Source: a virus. From it: a stretch of 32,056 nucleotides of DNA. Within the stretch, counting starts at the first letter, position 1. The number at the start of each line of letters is the position of its first letter. The notes beneath the pieces are model-generated. The model was given only the letters and a program-made list of their open reading frames with translations. It was not told the origin of the DNA and did no database searches. The position numbers were made by a program, and so were the translations under genes. Location of the stretch: positions 1 through 32,056 of IMG/VR virus record IMGVR_UViG_3300047297_000200, one strand, 5' to 3'. Below are positions 1 through 6,570 of the stretch, one piece after another.

Positions 1-35
1 GACCCCCCTCCCCGCCCGAATGGGGGGTGGGGGTC
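1..35. other. GC-rich hairpin at the left edge
   Basis: Bases 1-7 (GACCCCC) pair exactly with 29-35 (GGGGGTC). Bases 9-13 extend the stem against 23-27 after one mismatch. The hairpin lies about 90 bases downstream of the TerS-like gene in its reading direction. It has no T-tract on the minus strand, so it is not a standard terminator. Packaging start sites often lie near the small terminase gene, but nothing here proves that role. The stretch 36-123 holds no gene I can support. Confidence 0.4.
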
Positions 36-123
36 TGGGAATTTCCAGGCTCGGGAAGGGGCCAAGGGCTGGCCAGATCGACGCAGGAGGCGCGATCGGC
101 ATGAGGTCGAGGGCTGGGTAGCG

Positions 124-690
124 TCACGCACCTGGCGCGTCTCCTGCGGGCTTTGGCATGTCGTCGCCTGCTGCCGCCGCCTGCTCGCCCCCTGCCGGCG
201 TGTCAATCGGATCTTTAATCCGGTACTTGCCGCCGTTATCTCGTTCTAAATCAATGACTTGCGTGACCTGCTCGACAGGTTGTGCCACGGTTGTGCCAAT
301 GTTGCGCTGGCCAAGCCATGAAAGCTGCACCTGGATGCCGCCCTCCACGTTGGCGTTGATCTGAGTCGGCAGCACCTTGCTCACCAGGCCGACGAACGCG
401 GCCCGATCGCTCTGCGTGCCGTTGGCCAGCCGCGCCAGGTACTGCGTGCCGCCGACCTGGTCGAACGCCTCGAGCACCGCGTCGCGCAGGTTGGTCAGCT
501 TGTTGCGCACGCCCTTCGGCCTGCCCGCGGGCGTCCGCACGCCCCCGTTGCCGTATGCGACGGGCTTCCCGCCGTTTTCAGGCCCTTTTTCTGTCGCCTC
601 ACTGGATGCATATCCAGCATCAACCGCCTGCTGCAAAACCGCGTCCTGCAGCCGCTGGCCGATGTCGTCTTGTTGCTTTGTTTCGATCAT
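124..690 (-). CDS. Putative terminase small subunit-like protein
   Basis: 188-residue protein with a basic GRPKGVRNKLT segment near residues 56-66. A mostly helical stretch follows, with an FVGLVSKVLP motif near residues 99-108, and the Ala/Gly/Pro-rich tail looks disordered. The GRPKG..NKL opening followed by a short helical domain is familiar from DUF5681-like phage proteins encoded just before large terminases, where they recognise phage DNA for packaging. The gene reads off towards the left edge, where a large terminase would be expected. It starts 15 bases after the small membrane-protein gene. The ribosome site is weak (GGGAAAA upstream). The small-terminase role rests on motif and position, so it is probable rather than certain. 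Confidence 0.65.
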   Translation of the reverse strand: MIETKQQDDIGQRLQDAVLQQAVDAGYASSEATEKGPENGGKPVAYGNGGVRTPAGRPKGVRNKLTNLRDAVLEAFDQVGGTQYLARLANGTQSDRAAFVGLVSKVLPTQINANVEGGIQVQLSWLGQRNIGTTVAQPVEQVTQVIDLERDNGGKYRIKDPIDTPAGGEQAAAAGDDMPKPAGDAPGA

Positions 691-705
691 GCTGCGATTT
701 TCCCA

Positions 706-864
706 TCACGCGTTGGACGCGATGGCCGCGAACAACAAAAAGACCAGGAACCCTTCCCAGCCCCCGATCGCCCAGCCGGCAATCCCAGCGCACACAAACA
801 ACGCCATGGCCAGCTCATCCTTGGCCTGCTCGGCCTTGACTGCCCTGAACTCTAAATCTGTCAT
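706..864 (-). CDS. Small two-helix membrane protein (52 aa)
   Basis: 52 residues. A short charged N-terminus (MTDLEFRAVKAEQAKDE) is followed by two hydrophobic stretches, roughly residues 19-33 and 37-50, joined by a Gly-Trp turn. I chose the ATG at 864 because AGAGG lies 8 bases upstream. An in-frame ATG at 870 would add two residues but leaves too little room for the ribosome site. It is the first gene after the repeat-rich region and may open the transcript that runs into the TerS-like gene. Its function is not recognised. Its size and topology would suit a phage inner-membrane protein. Confidence 0.7.
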   Translation of the reverse strand: MTDLEFRAVKAEQAKDELAMALFVCAGIAGWAIGGWEGFLVFLLFAAIASNA

Positions 865-904
865 TTCCATGTCCTCTCAAAATCTGCACCGCACCCCACC
901 CCTA

Positions 905-933
905 TATATCTAAGTGAGTGCGGTGCACCCCAA
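905..933 (-). promoter_or_regulatory. Candidate minus-strand promoter inside the repeat array
   Basis: On the minus strand, TTGGGG (933-928) and GATATA (910-905) are 17 bases apart, which gives a plausible but imperfect sigma-70 promoter for the small membrane-protein/TerS transcript. A TGCACC copy occupies the spacer, so a factor binding the repeats would interfere with or assist polymerase there. Confidence 0.3.
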
Positions 934-937
934 AACA

Positions 938-960
938 CACTACCGGTAGTGCATATGCAC
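938..960. promoter_or_regulatory. Two overlapping perfect palindromes
   Basis: CACTACCGGTAGTG (938-951) is a perfect 14-base palindrome. It overlaps GTGCATATGCAC (949-960), a perfect 12-base palindrome that itself contains the TGCAC repeat. Both lie in the gap between two minus-strand genes, so they are natural dimer-binding sites, perhaps for the phage's own regulators. Confidence 0.55.
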
Positions 961-993
961 CGCACCCGTATGCGGGGTGCGTTGCAATGCATC

Positions 994-1152
994 TCACTGC
1001 ACCTTACCCTGCACCTTACTTGCGGTGCAGTGCGGTGCAGACGGCTTTGCAGGCTGCTGCGGAGCCGGTTTCTTGTTGCCAAAGATGCGCTCCCACGCAT
1101 CCTGGTAACCGCTGCCTGGCCTACGGCCTGATCCTTTGCCGCCGTCGCTCAT
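994..1152 (-). CDS. Small basic phage protein (52 aa)
   Basis: 52 residues starting MSDGGKGSGRRPGSGY, with a central DAWERIFGNKK motif. The remainder is a Pro/Ala-rich tail partly encoded by the TGCACC repeats. The KGSGRRP...W..IFG pattern is familiar from short uncharacterised proteins in replication regions of betaproteobacterial phages. The start ATG overlaps the stop of the preceding gene (ATGA at 1149-1152), which indicates coupled translation. The function is unknown. The positive charge would allow nucleic-acid contact, but that is only a guess. Confidence 0.75.
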   Translation of the reverse strand: MSDGGKGSGRRPGSGYQDAWERIFGNKKPAPQQPAKPSAPHCTASKVQGKVQ

Positions 1153-1406
1153 GCTGCCCCCTCCTCTGGCTGCGCCTTCACATAGCCCCATGCGGTTGCC
1201 AGCCGCGCTTGCACTGACTTGCAGCTGAGGTTTTGCTCTGGGTGTGCTTTGCACCAGTTGCATTGACAGACAACGTGAAGCGGGCCTTCTACTTTCATTG
1301 ACCGCTCTGGCTGTGCCAAAGTTGCCCTTGCTTGTTGCCATTCGTTCAGGCTTGGTTTGTGGTCGAACCCCTCCATCGCCCGCTCCCATGATTCATTCTT
1401 AGTCAT
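1149..1406 (-). CDS. Hypothetical protein with clustered cysteines (85 aa)
   Basis: 85 residues. The N-terminal half is charged and helical. The centre carries CQCNWC (about residues 48-53) and a further Cys near residue 62, an arrangement that could bind a metal. It overlaps the glutaredoxin gene upstream and the 52-residue gene downstream by four bases each (ATGA), so it belongs to one coupled operon. I do not recognise the family. A zinc-binding accessory of DNA replication is possible given its neighbours. Confidence 0.75.
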   Translation of the reverse strand: MTKNESWERAMEGFDHKPSLNEWQQARATLAQPERSMKVEGPLHVVCQCNWCKAHPEQNLSCKSVQARLATAWGYVKAQPEEGAA

Positions 1407-1642
1407 GCTTTGCCCTCCAATTGCTTCAATGCCGCCTGCAGCCCAGCCAAGCCGCCCACGCGCTGGCCATTGATGAAGATCACCGGCATCTGCTGGATCT
1501 CCGGGTGAAGCGCAATCAGCGCCTCAAATGTGTTGGCCTTCTCTGCATCCACCTCCTGGTAGGTAAGGCCCTTGGACTTGACCAGCTGCTTGGCGGCAAT
1601 GCAGTTAGGACAGTGCTTTTTTGTGTAGATCGTGATGTTCAT
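1403..1642 (-). CDS. Glutaredoxin-like thiol-disulfide oxidoreductase
   Basis: 79-residue thioredoxin-fold protein. It begins with a beta strand (MNITIYTKK) followed by the CPNC redox motif at residues 11-14. The cis-proline segment MPVIFI is at about 52-57 and the GG of the glutathione/substrate site at 63-64. The length matches short NrdH/glutaredoxin proteins. These cytosolic proteins typically supply electrons to ribonucleotide reductase or keep protein thiols reduced. No reductase gene is visible, so it presumably serves the host enzyme. The start ATG at 1642 has AGGAGG 8 bases upstream and overlaps the stop of the zinc-ribbon gene (ATGA). A longer in-frame reading upstream is only the shadow of that gene. 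Confidence 0.9.
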   Translation of the reverse strand: MNITIYTKKHCPNCIAAKQLVKSKGLTYQEVDAEKANTFEALIALHPEIQQMPVIFINGQRVGGLAGLQAALKQLEGKA

Positions 1643-1818
1643 TTGTTCGTCCTCCTGATTGCTTTGTTCGTCCAGCAGCTGGCGCACATCCAGCGCGTTG
1701 GACTCATCTCGATGCCACCCTCTGGCGGCTTGTCCTTGTTGCACTTGCTGCACAACTTGAACTGGTGGCCATGGCGTGGCGTCTGGGGCATGTTGATGCC
1801 GTTCTTCACGAAGCTCAT
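1639..1818 (-). CDS. Small zinc-ribbon protein (59 aa)
   Basis: 59 residues. CSKC at 23-26 and CASC at 45-48 form a likely four-cysteine zinc ribbon separated by about 18 residues, with basic ends. The gene fits exactly between its neighbours: its ATG overlaps the stop of the primase-helicase gene (1815-1818) and its stop overlaps the glutaredoxin start (1639-1642). That coupling is the main evidence that it is translated. Zinc ribbons of this size often bind nucleic acid or dock onto polymerases or helicases. No specific function can be assigned. Confidence 0.8.
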   Translation of the reverse strand: MSFVKNGINMPQTPRHGHQFKLCSKCNKDKPPEGGIEMSPTRWMCASCWTNKAIRRTNK

Positions 1819-3926
1819 TCGTCTGCCTCCTCACGCTGCGCCCAGTTGGGTGGCGCGCCTGACCCAATGGCCACACGTGTCGCGCCTGTCTCTGTGAGCA
1901 CCACGCGCTGACCGGTCATGCGGTTGGCTTTCTTGTAGGTCTCAAGCGCCACCAGGCCTTCGCGCTCCATGTCCCGCATGAGGCCAAAAAAGGTCTTGCG
2001 GTCAAGGCGATTGGGGAACTCGGTGTCGTCGGCCAACACGTTGAAGACGTTGGAGCGCGGCGAGTTGCTGTTCATTGACAGGTTGACGCCAGCGGCCACC
2101 GCCCTGCTGATCAGTTTGAGAATCACAGCGCGTTGGGTATTTCGCACCAGTGACTGCGCAGCCTTTTGGCCTGGAATGGTTCCAAAGCGCTTGAAGACCT
2201 TGGCGCCTGGATCGAACTCGATGCGCAGCTCCTCTTGCAGTGGCCCAAGGTTGCACTTCTCATGGCGCAGCACGACGGTGTCCGCGTCCCGCACCATGGC
2301 CCAGCGCGACCTGGCACTGTTGTTCCAGGCAGTCGATCCGCTGAACGTGGTGTTGCTGTCCAGGCCCGCACCACCCCGCACTGATGCCTTGTCAACGTGC
2401 GCCAGCAACAGGACGGCTGCGCGTGTGACGTTGGCGATCAGGTTGAGCGCCCGCATAAAACCGCGGACTTCGGTGCGGTCGTTCTCGTTGGACGCGAAGA
2501 CGTCGGAGGCGTTGTCGATGATGACGGTGTTGGCCTTGGTTGCCACAGTCACATCGGCCAGCCACTGCATGCGCTCGGTTGTGCCGCCATCGCGCCACAG
2601 GACGCAGTCGGCCTGGGTCAAGTCGTAAACAATCAAGCGATCGCGCAGCTCTGCCATGGACAGGCCCAGATCTGCGCAGATGTTGGCCACGCGGAAGTGG
2701 ACTGTGCGCGCCTCGTCCTCACCTGACAGGATCAAGACCTTGGAGGGCTTGGTCGCAATGTCAAAGAGGGGCGAGCCAAAGGCCATGGCCACGCCAAGCT
2801 GCAATGACAGGTTGGACTTACCCACGCCACCGTTGGCAGACAGCAGGGTGACTGTGCCCTCGGGCAGCCAGCCGTCGAAGCGCCACTCGGTTGGCTCGGG
2901 CTGTTTGTGCTCGAGCTGGCCCCAGTCCATGGGCACCAGGTCGCCCTTGATTTCAGGTGCAGGCTCACTGGGTGAGCCACCAGGCATGGACAGATTGACA
3001 GTGATCTTGGGCGGCTGGCGCTCCTCGGGCGCGAACTTCTCCGCTGACTTCACAGCTCGGGGGATCTCGGCGCGTCTGGTCTCCCAGCGACGCATCTCCT
3101 CGGGATCGCCTGGGCGGTTCTCATCCATCAGGCTGTAGAGGAAGTCCACAGCTGCACCGGGGAACATGCCACCGGCCACAAGAGATGCAGCCAGGCGCGT
3201 CAAGCTCTCGTGATAGACGCGGGCGCCTGGGTTTGGATCTGTCAGGCCGGCGATCATCTCGCCTGCATGATTTGTTGCGCCGGTTGTTGAAGACTTGGTT
3301 GTCGGCATCTGAGCTGTGGCTCTGATGCTGTCCAGCTCAATGCCAATGGCGGCGCAGGCGTCGTCCAGGCTCCAGCGGATGTTGGGCTGCCAGACCTCGA
3401 GCTGCACTTGCCACTCGCCGGCAGCGCGTGGCTTGGTGTTCATGCCCTGGGGCAGGCGAACGTAACGCACGCAGGCGTTGCCCGAGGCGTCGTTTGACCT
3501 ACCGCGGGCGGCCAAAGCCGACATAAGCCGGTCAATCAGCTGCCTATTCCTGGTATCAGCATCTTCACCATCGAGAAAGATACCTACTTGGAACTTGCCT
3601 GGACTCGTTTGCAGGGCGTAGGAAAAGCCTTGGACGTCAGACAGTTGGACGTCGTCTAGGACTAGCACCGCAAGTCGCACAAACGCCGACTTGTTTCGAG
3701 CGATCTCTCCGTCTGGCGTGGCCGTCAGCACGGACGTGCAGAAGTAGGTGTTGTCTTGGATCGAACGATCAATCAGGGCCGCCTGGTTAGGCAGACCTTT
3801 GTAGGCGCGTCCCGACCACACAGTGGGCGGCGCGTTGTTAGGGTCAGCGCGAAACGAGCACACCCAGCCGTGGGTGCCTGGCTCCATCTCGCCGTAAATC
3901 TCCGCGAGGAAGTCGCTGTTGGTCAT
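1815..3926 (-). CDS. Replication protein: RepB-like primase plus RecA-like helicase (AAA_25)
   Basis: About 703 residues. The N-terminal third resembles RepB-type primases: an acidic VLVLDDV strand, a PGKFQVG segment and RYVRLPQGMNTK near residues 155-165. The central domain is a RepA/KaiC-like hexameric helicase with Walker A ANGGVGKS (about 360-370), Walker B TVIIDNASD (about 465-475) and a LLLAHVDK strand. The C-terminus looks like a winged helix. The protein would prime and unwind phage DNA, so it is the likely replication initiator. I prefer the ATG at 3926, which has GGAG 8 bases upstream. A GTG at 3953 overlapping the regulator stop, or an ATG at 3947, would add a few residues. It is co-transcribed with the Cro-like gene. 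Confidence 0.85.
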   Translation of the reverse strand: MTNSDFLAEIYGEMEPGTHGWVCSFRADPNNAPPTVWSGRAYKGLPNQAALIDRSIQDNTYFCTSVLTATPDGEIARNKSAFVRLAVLVLDDVQLSDVQGFSYALQTSPGKFQVGIFLDGEDADTRNRQLIDRLMSALAARGRSNDASGNACVRYVRLPQGMNTKPRAAGEWQVQLEVWQPNIRWSLDDACAAIGIELDSIRATAQMPTTKSSTTGATNHAGEMIAGLTDPNPGARVYHESLTRLAASLVAGGMFPGAAVDFLYSLMDENRPGDPEEMRRWETRRAEIPRAVKSAEKFAPEERQPPKITVNLSMPGGSPSEPAPEIKGDLVPMDWGQLEHKQPEPTEWRFDGWLPEGTVTLLSANGGVGKSNLSLQLGVAMAFGSPLFDIATKPSKVLILSGEDEARTVHFRVANICADLGLSMAELRDRLIVYDLTQADCVLWRDGGTTERMQWLADVTVATKANTVIIDNASDVFASNENDRTEVRGFMRALNLIANVTRAAVLLLAHVDKASVRGGAGLDSNTTFSGSTAWNNSARSRWAMVRDADTVVLRHEKCNLGPLQEELRIEFDPGAKVFKRFGTIPGQKAAQSLVRNTQRAVILKLISRAVAAGVNLSMNSNSPRSNVFNVLADDTEFPNRLDRKTFFGLMRDMEREGLVALETYKKANRMTGQRVVLTETGATRVAIGSGAPPNWAQREEADE

Positions 3927-3949
3927 CGATGTTGCTCCGACGACCATGC

Positions 3950-4192
3950 TCACGCCTCGACGTTTGCAAGCTCCTTAAGGGTGATGCGCACGCGCTGCTC
4001 GCGTGCCATCGCGATGAGCTGCGGCCAGTACCGCTGCGGGACAATGCCGCCTGTGCCTGCGGGCTTGTCCTGGCACCAGCGCGAGAGCGTTGATTTGTCC
4101 AGGCCCAGGCGCTCGGCCACGGTGGACTTGCCCCCGAGTTTCTCGATCACCGTGTAAGCAGGCTCAAGGGTATGGATAACTGGAATGGTCAT
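3950..4192 (-). CDS. Cro-like helix-turn-helix regulator
   Basis: 80 residues. KLGGKSTVAERLGLDKSTLS (about 19-38) is a clear helix-turn-helix, followed by IVPQRYWPQLIAMAREQ, the pattern of small YdaS/Cro-type regulators. It diverges from the repressor gene across a 78-base gap, the classical cI/cro arrangement. It would repress the lysogeny promoter and let the replication operon run. I chose the ATG at 4192, which has AAGGA 7 bases upstream. A TTG at 4225 would extend it by 11 residues but has no such site. Its stop is adjacent to the primase-helicase gene. Confidence 0.8.
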   Translation of the reverse strand: MTIPVIHTLEPAYTVIEKLGGKSTVAERLGLDKSTLSRWCQDKPAGTGGIVPQRYWPQLIAMAREQRVRITLKELANVEA

Positions 4193-4270
4193 GTTGAAAA
4201 TCCTTATGGGTTGCGTTTGACTCAACAGGGAGTGTATGGCATTGTGGAAACCTCACCGTCAGAGGCCCCC
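4193..4270. promoter_or_regulatory. Divergent lysis/lysogeny control region with palindromic operator
   Basis: 78 bases separate the Cro-like and repressor start codons. They contain TTGACTCAA (4217-4225), a palindrome around a central C. Its first six bases could also serve as a rightward -35 box. On the minus strand TACACT (4236-4231) is a possible -10. Overlap of operator and -35 would let either regulator shut a promoter. The exact promoters are not secure from sequence alone. Confidence 0.5.
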
Positions 4271-4855
4271 ATGAATACCGAGTGGTTTCGTCAACTATTA
4301 GCCACGCGCAAGCTGTCGCAGCGCGGCCTGGCCAAGCTCATGGAGCTCGATCCTGCGGCGGTGTCGCTGATGCTACGCGGCCAGCGCAAGATGACGAACG
4401 AGGAAGCTCACCAGGTGAGCCTGATCCTTGGCGTGCCAATCACTGAGGTGCTACGCCAGGCAGGCATCGAGGTCACTGAAGACGTCAGACGCGTGAAAGT
4501 CACAGGCTTTGTGGACAAGGGCGAAGTTGTCACCCTATTCCCCAAGCGCACGCATGACAAGGTTGTTGGCCCTGCTGACTGTCCTGATGGCACCTACGCG
4601 CTGCAAAAGCGATCGCCTGGCCACCCGCATGATGGCTGGATGTTGTTTGTCTCTCCCTCTGAAGACGATCCACGCGCTCACCTTGGCCAGCTGTGCTGCA
4701 TTGCCGTGGAGAATGGTGAGCACATCGTCGCGTTCATCCAGCGCGGTTACCGCACCGGCACGTTTAATCTGATCAATGGCGCTGATGGCGGCGCACTGCG
4801 TACCGACGCCAATGTCGTGTGGGCCTCGCGCATACTCTGGATCAAGCCCACCTAG
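4271..4855 (+). CDS. CI-like phage repressor with degenerate S24 domain
   Basis: 194 residues. The N-terminal XRE-type HTH (about 12-60) contains SQRGLAKLMELDPAAVSLML. The C-terminal domain follows the LexA/CI plan: TGFVDKGEV, then YALQKRSPGHPHDGWMLFVSP, then HIVAFIQRGYR. In cleavable repressors the segment after the Ser-containing loop supplies a catalytic Lys. Here that position reads AFIQR, and the GDSM loop is shortened to RSPG, so self-cleavage looks lost. The domain probably only dimerises. I chose the ATG at 4271 because an upstream in-frame ATG (4172) would run through the control region. It should maintain lysogeny by binding the 4193-4270 region. Confidence 0.8.
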   Translation: MNTEWFRQLLATRKLSQRGLAKLMELDPAAVSLMLRGQRKMTNEEAHQVSLILGVPITEVLRQAGIEVTEDVRRVKVTGFVDKGEVVTLFPKRTHDKVVGPADCPDGTYALQKRSPGHPHDGWMLFVSPSEDDPRAHLGQLCCIAVENGEHIVAFIQRGYRTGTFNLINGADGGALRTDANVVWASRILWIKPT

Positions 4856-4913
4856 TGAGCCTGGGCTAATAACCCTTTGTTTTTGTCGGGATAGTATTGT
4901 GCTTTTCTCATCG

Positions 4914-4942
4914 TTGTGTCTTAATCACTTTACGCCTGATTT
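4914..4942 (+). promoter_or_regulatory. Candidate promoter for the plus-strand early operon
   Basis: TTGTGT (4914-4919) and TGATTT (4937-4942) are 17 bases apart in the 114-base gap after the repressor. A second AT-rich TAGTAT lies at 4892-4897. A small hairpin CGCCT-GATTT-AGGCG overlaps the putative -10. Some promoter is expected here because the next gene begins a closely packed operon, but the match is moderate. Confidence 0.35.
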
Positions 4943-4969
4943 AGGCGGGAACGATGAAACGAGAAACAC

Positions 4970-5176
4970 ATGACCTACGCAGAACTAATTGCAGAGCTGG
5001 TGCAGATCGAAAAACAAACAGGCGCTTATTTAAGCGACCCCTGTGTTGATCTTGAGAACGCCGGCAAAGACGCTACTGACGCTCAACTGTTTTCTGTTGC
5101 CGCAAGCGCAGCAGGCCAACGTGCAGAAGAAGCTGGCTTAGACATTAACGCTTTGGTTGGCGCAATCATTTTTTAA
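4970..5176 (+). CDS. Hypothetical small acidic protein (68 aa)
   Basis: 68 residues, mostly helical and acidic (MTYAELIAELVQIEKQ at the start), with a hydrophobic end (ALVGAIIF). There is no membrane segment long enough to be convincing and no recognisable motif. It is the first gene of the plus-strand early operon, 16 bases before the next start. The ribosome site is weak. Small acidic early phage proteins often bind and inhibit host factors, but nothing specific can be claimed here. Confidence 0.65.
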   Translation: MTYAELIAELVQIEKQTGAYLSDPCVDLENAGKDATDAQLFSVAASAAGQRAEEAGLDINALVGAIIF

Positions 5177-5192
5177 ACGAAAAAACCGCAAC

Positions 5193-5402
5193 ATGAACAC
5201 AGAACAGGAATACCGCGCAGCCCTCCAGGCGCATGACTGGTACTACGACTACAGCGACGACCACAAGGTCTGGTGTGCAGGCCGCGATCAACGCAGCGCC
5301 CTTCATGCCGCAGCTCGCACGCTCGACCCCGACTATGCGATCTGGAACGAATATTCACCCCGCCCTGTGCAAGTAACTACAAAAACGGAAACATCAAAAT
5401 GA
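5193..5402 (+). CDS. Hypothetical early protein (69 aa)
   Basis: 69 residues starting MNTEQEYRAALQAHDWYYDY. The aromatic DWYYDYSDDHKVWCAG segment and following ARTLDPDYAIWNEY helix form a compact domain seen in small uncharacterised phage proteins. I chose the ATG at 5193. An in-frame ATG at 5157 would overlap the preceding gene. Its stop overlaps the next start (ATGA at 5399-5402). The function is unknown. Confidence 0.7.
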   Translation: MNTEQEYRAALQAHDWYYDYSDDHKVWCAGRDQRSALHAAARTLDPDYAIWNEYSPRPVQVTTKTETSK

Positions 5403-5569
5403 AACTCTCTCACTACCAAACCCCCCGCACTCTCGCTGACTGCACATTCACAGTTGGCCACCCTGAAGCTCACCGCGAGCCGATGCAAGAAACAGTCGCC
5501 GGCTACCTGCTGGCCATTGCGATTGGCGTCGGCATGGCCTGCTTGCTTGTTGCCTGGTGGAGTAGCTGA
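5399..5569 (+). CDS. Small single-pass membrane protein (56 aa)
   Basis: 56 residues. The polar N-terminus (MKLSHYQTPRTLADC) is followed by one strong transmembrane helix, about 33-53 (AGYLLAIAIGVGMACLLVAW). Similar MKLSHYQTPRT-type proteins occur in early regions of betaproteobacterial phages, and their role is unknown. Both ends are coupled: the start overlaps the previous stop and the stop TGA shares a base with the next ATG. An early membrane protein could act in superinfection exclusion, which is speculative. Confidence 0.75.
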   Translation: MKLSHYQTPRTLADCTFTVGHPEAHREPMQETVAGYLLAIAIGVGMACLLVAWWSS

Positions 5570-5757
5570 TGAACTGTCCACGCTGCGGCACATGGTCTGA
5601 AGTATTGGAGACGCGCACGCGGCTGGATGGCAGCAAACGCAGACGCTACGAGTGCGCAAACCTTCACCGCTTCAGCACAGAAGAACGACACGTTGCTGAA
5701 TTGAAGCAACCCAAATCCATCGCACAAAAGATCATCGACAACTTGTCAAATGACTGA
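5569..5757 (+). CDS. NrdR-like zinc-ribbon protein (62 aa)
   Basis: 62 residues. MNCPRCGTWSEVLETR begins with CPRC at 3-6, and a downstream RRRYECANLHRFSTEER supplies a further Cys-x4-His at about 29-34. This matches the N-terminal zinc ribbon of NrdR (repressor of ribonucleotide reductase genes) but lacks the ATP-cone domain. It is probably a small nucleic-acid-binding protein. It is translated in coupling with the membrane protein before it. Confidence 0.75.
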   Translation: MNCPRCGTWSEVLETRTRLDGSKRRRYECANLHRFSTEERHVAELKQPKSIAQKIIDNLSND

Positions 5758-5804
5758 TGCGAATTTCACAATCCCACGACGGCCTCAACTTTTAAGGAAA
5801 CAAA

Positions 5805-6551
5805 ATGGCTTTTGATCTCTCCTCCATCTCGCGCACAAAGAGAATGCGCGCCCCCAAGATCGTTATTGCCGGCCCAGGCAAGATCGGCAAGACGACCTTT
5901 GCGTCGATGGCGCCCAACGCGATCGGCATCTTGACCGAGGACGGCGCCGACGCAGTCGATGCGTCTGCCTTCCCTCTGGCCACCACGCTCGACCAGGTCT
6001 ACGAAGCGATCGGGACGCTGCTTCAGCAGGAGCACGACTACCAGACGGTGTTTGTTGACTCGCTGGACTGGCTCGAGCCGCTGATCCACGCGCACGTCTG
6101 CAAGGCCAACAAGTGGGCAAGCATCGAGGCAGCCGGCTACGGCAAGGGCTACATCGCGGCAGCCGATGAGTGGCGCACGCTGCTCAATGGCCTGGAAGCA
6201 CTGCGCCAGCAACGCAACATGGCCGTGATCTTGATCGCGCACGACAAGATCAAGCACTTTGAGTCACCACTGCACGACGGGTATGACCAATACGTCTTGA
6301 AGCTGCACGACCGCGCAGCTGCCCTGGTGCAAGAGTGGGCCGACGTCATTGGCTGGGCCAACTACCGCATCGTGACCACGCAGTCAGATGCTGGCTACGG
6401 CAACAAAGAAACAAAGGCCCGCACGACGGGCGACCGAATTCTCCATGTTGAACCTCACCCCGCTCACATGGGCGGCAACAGGTTTGGCCTGAAGAACATG
6501 AAGCTCGACTGGGCTGAATTCGCCGCGGCATTGACCGCATCTCAAAACTGA
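5805..6551 (+). CDS. AAA_24 ATPase, Sak4-like recombination protein
   Basis: 248 residues. Walker A GPGKIGKTTF is at 23-32, Walker B TVFVDSLDW at about 80-88, and VILIAHDKIK is at about 141-150. This is the AAA_24 RecA-like core that includes Sak4 single-strand annealing proteins. Such proteins anneal or exchange strands together with a single-strand-binding protein during phage recombination and replication. The ribosome site TAAGGA lies 7 bases before the ATG. The next genes, DUF669 SSB-like and a PD-(D/E)XK exonuclease, are the expected partners and support this reading over a generic NTPase. Confidence 0.85.
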   Translation: MAFDLSSISRTKRMRAPKIVIAGPGKIGKTTFASMAPNAIGILTEDGADAVDASAFPLATTLDQVYEAIGTLLQQEHDYQTVFVDSLDWLEPLIHAHVCKANKWASIEAAGYGKGYIAAADEWRTLLNGLEALRQQRNMAVILIAHDKIKHFESPLHDGYDQYVLKLHDRAAALVQEWADVIGWANYRIVTTQSDAGYGNKETKARTTGDRILHVEPHPAHMGGNRFGLKNMKLDWAEFAAALTASQN

Positions 6552-6570
6552 AACTAGGAACTTTTTAAAC

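Larger units (their letters stand above)
885..1040. repeat. Array of TGCACC/GGTGCA repeats (candidate iterons or operators)
   Basis: The hexamer TGCACC or its complement recurs about eight times in about 155 bases. TGCACCGCACCC occurs at 885 and 956, and GTGCGGTGCA at 918. TGCACCTTAC occurs at 998 and 1010 with a 12-base period, and a perfect tandem TGCGGTGCAG occurs at 1021-1030 and 1031-1040. Copies lie in both orientations and continue into the 3' end of the upstream 52-residue gene. An AT-rich stretch (TATATAT, 903-909) sits inside the array. Such an array beside a primase-helicase operon could be a replication origin. It also lies just before the 706-864/TerS transcript, so it could instead be a set of regulator sites. 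Confidence 0.7.

Noticed and set aside
1-126. Start of the large terminase in the left-edge stretch
   Set aside because: Two minus-strand frames stay open to the edge (from GTG near 127 and ATG near 103), but both give Pro/Ser-rich sequence unlike a terminase N-terminus, and GC-rich DNA is open by chance.
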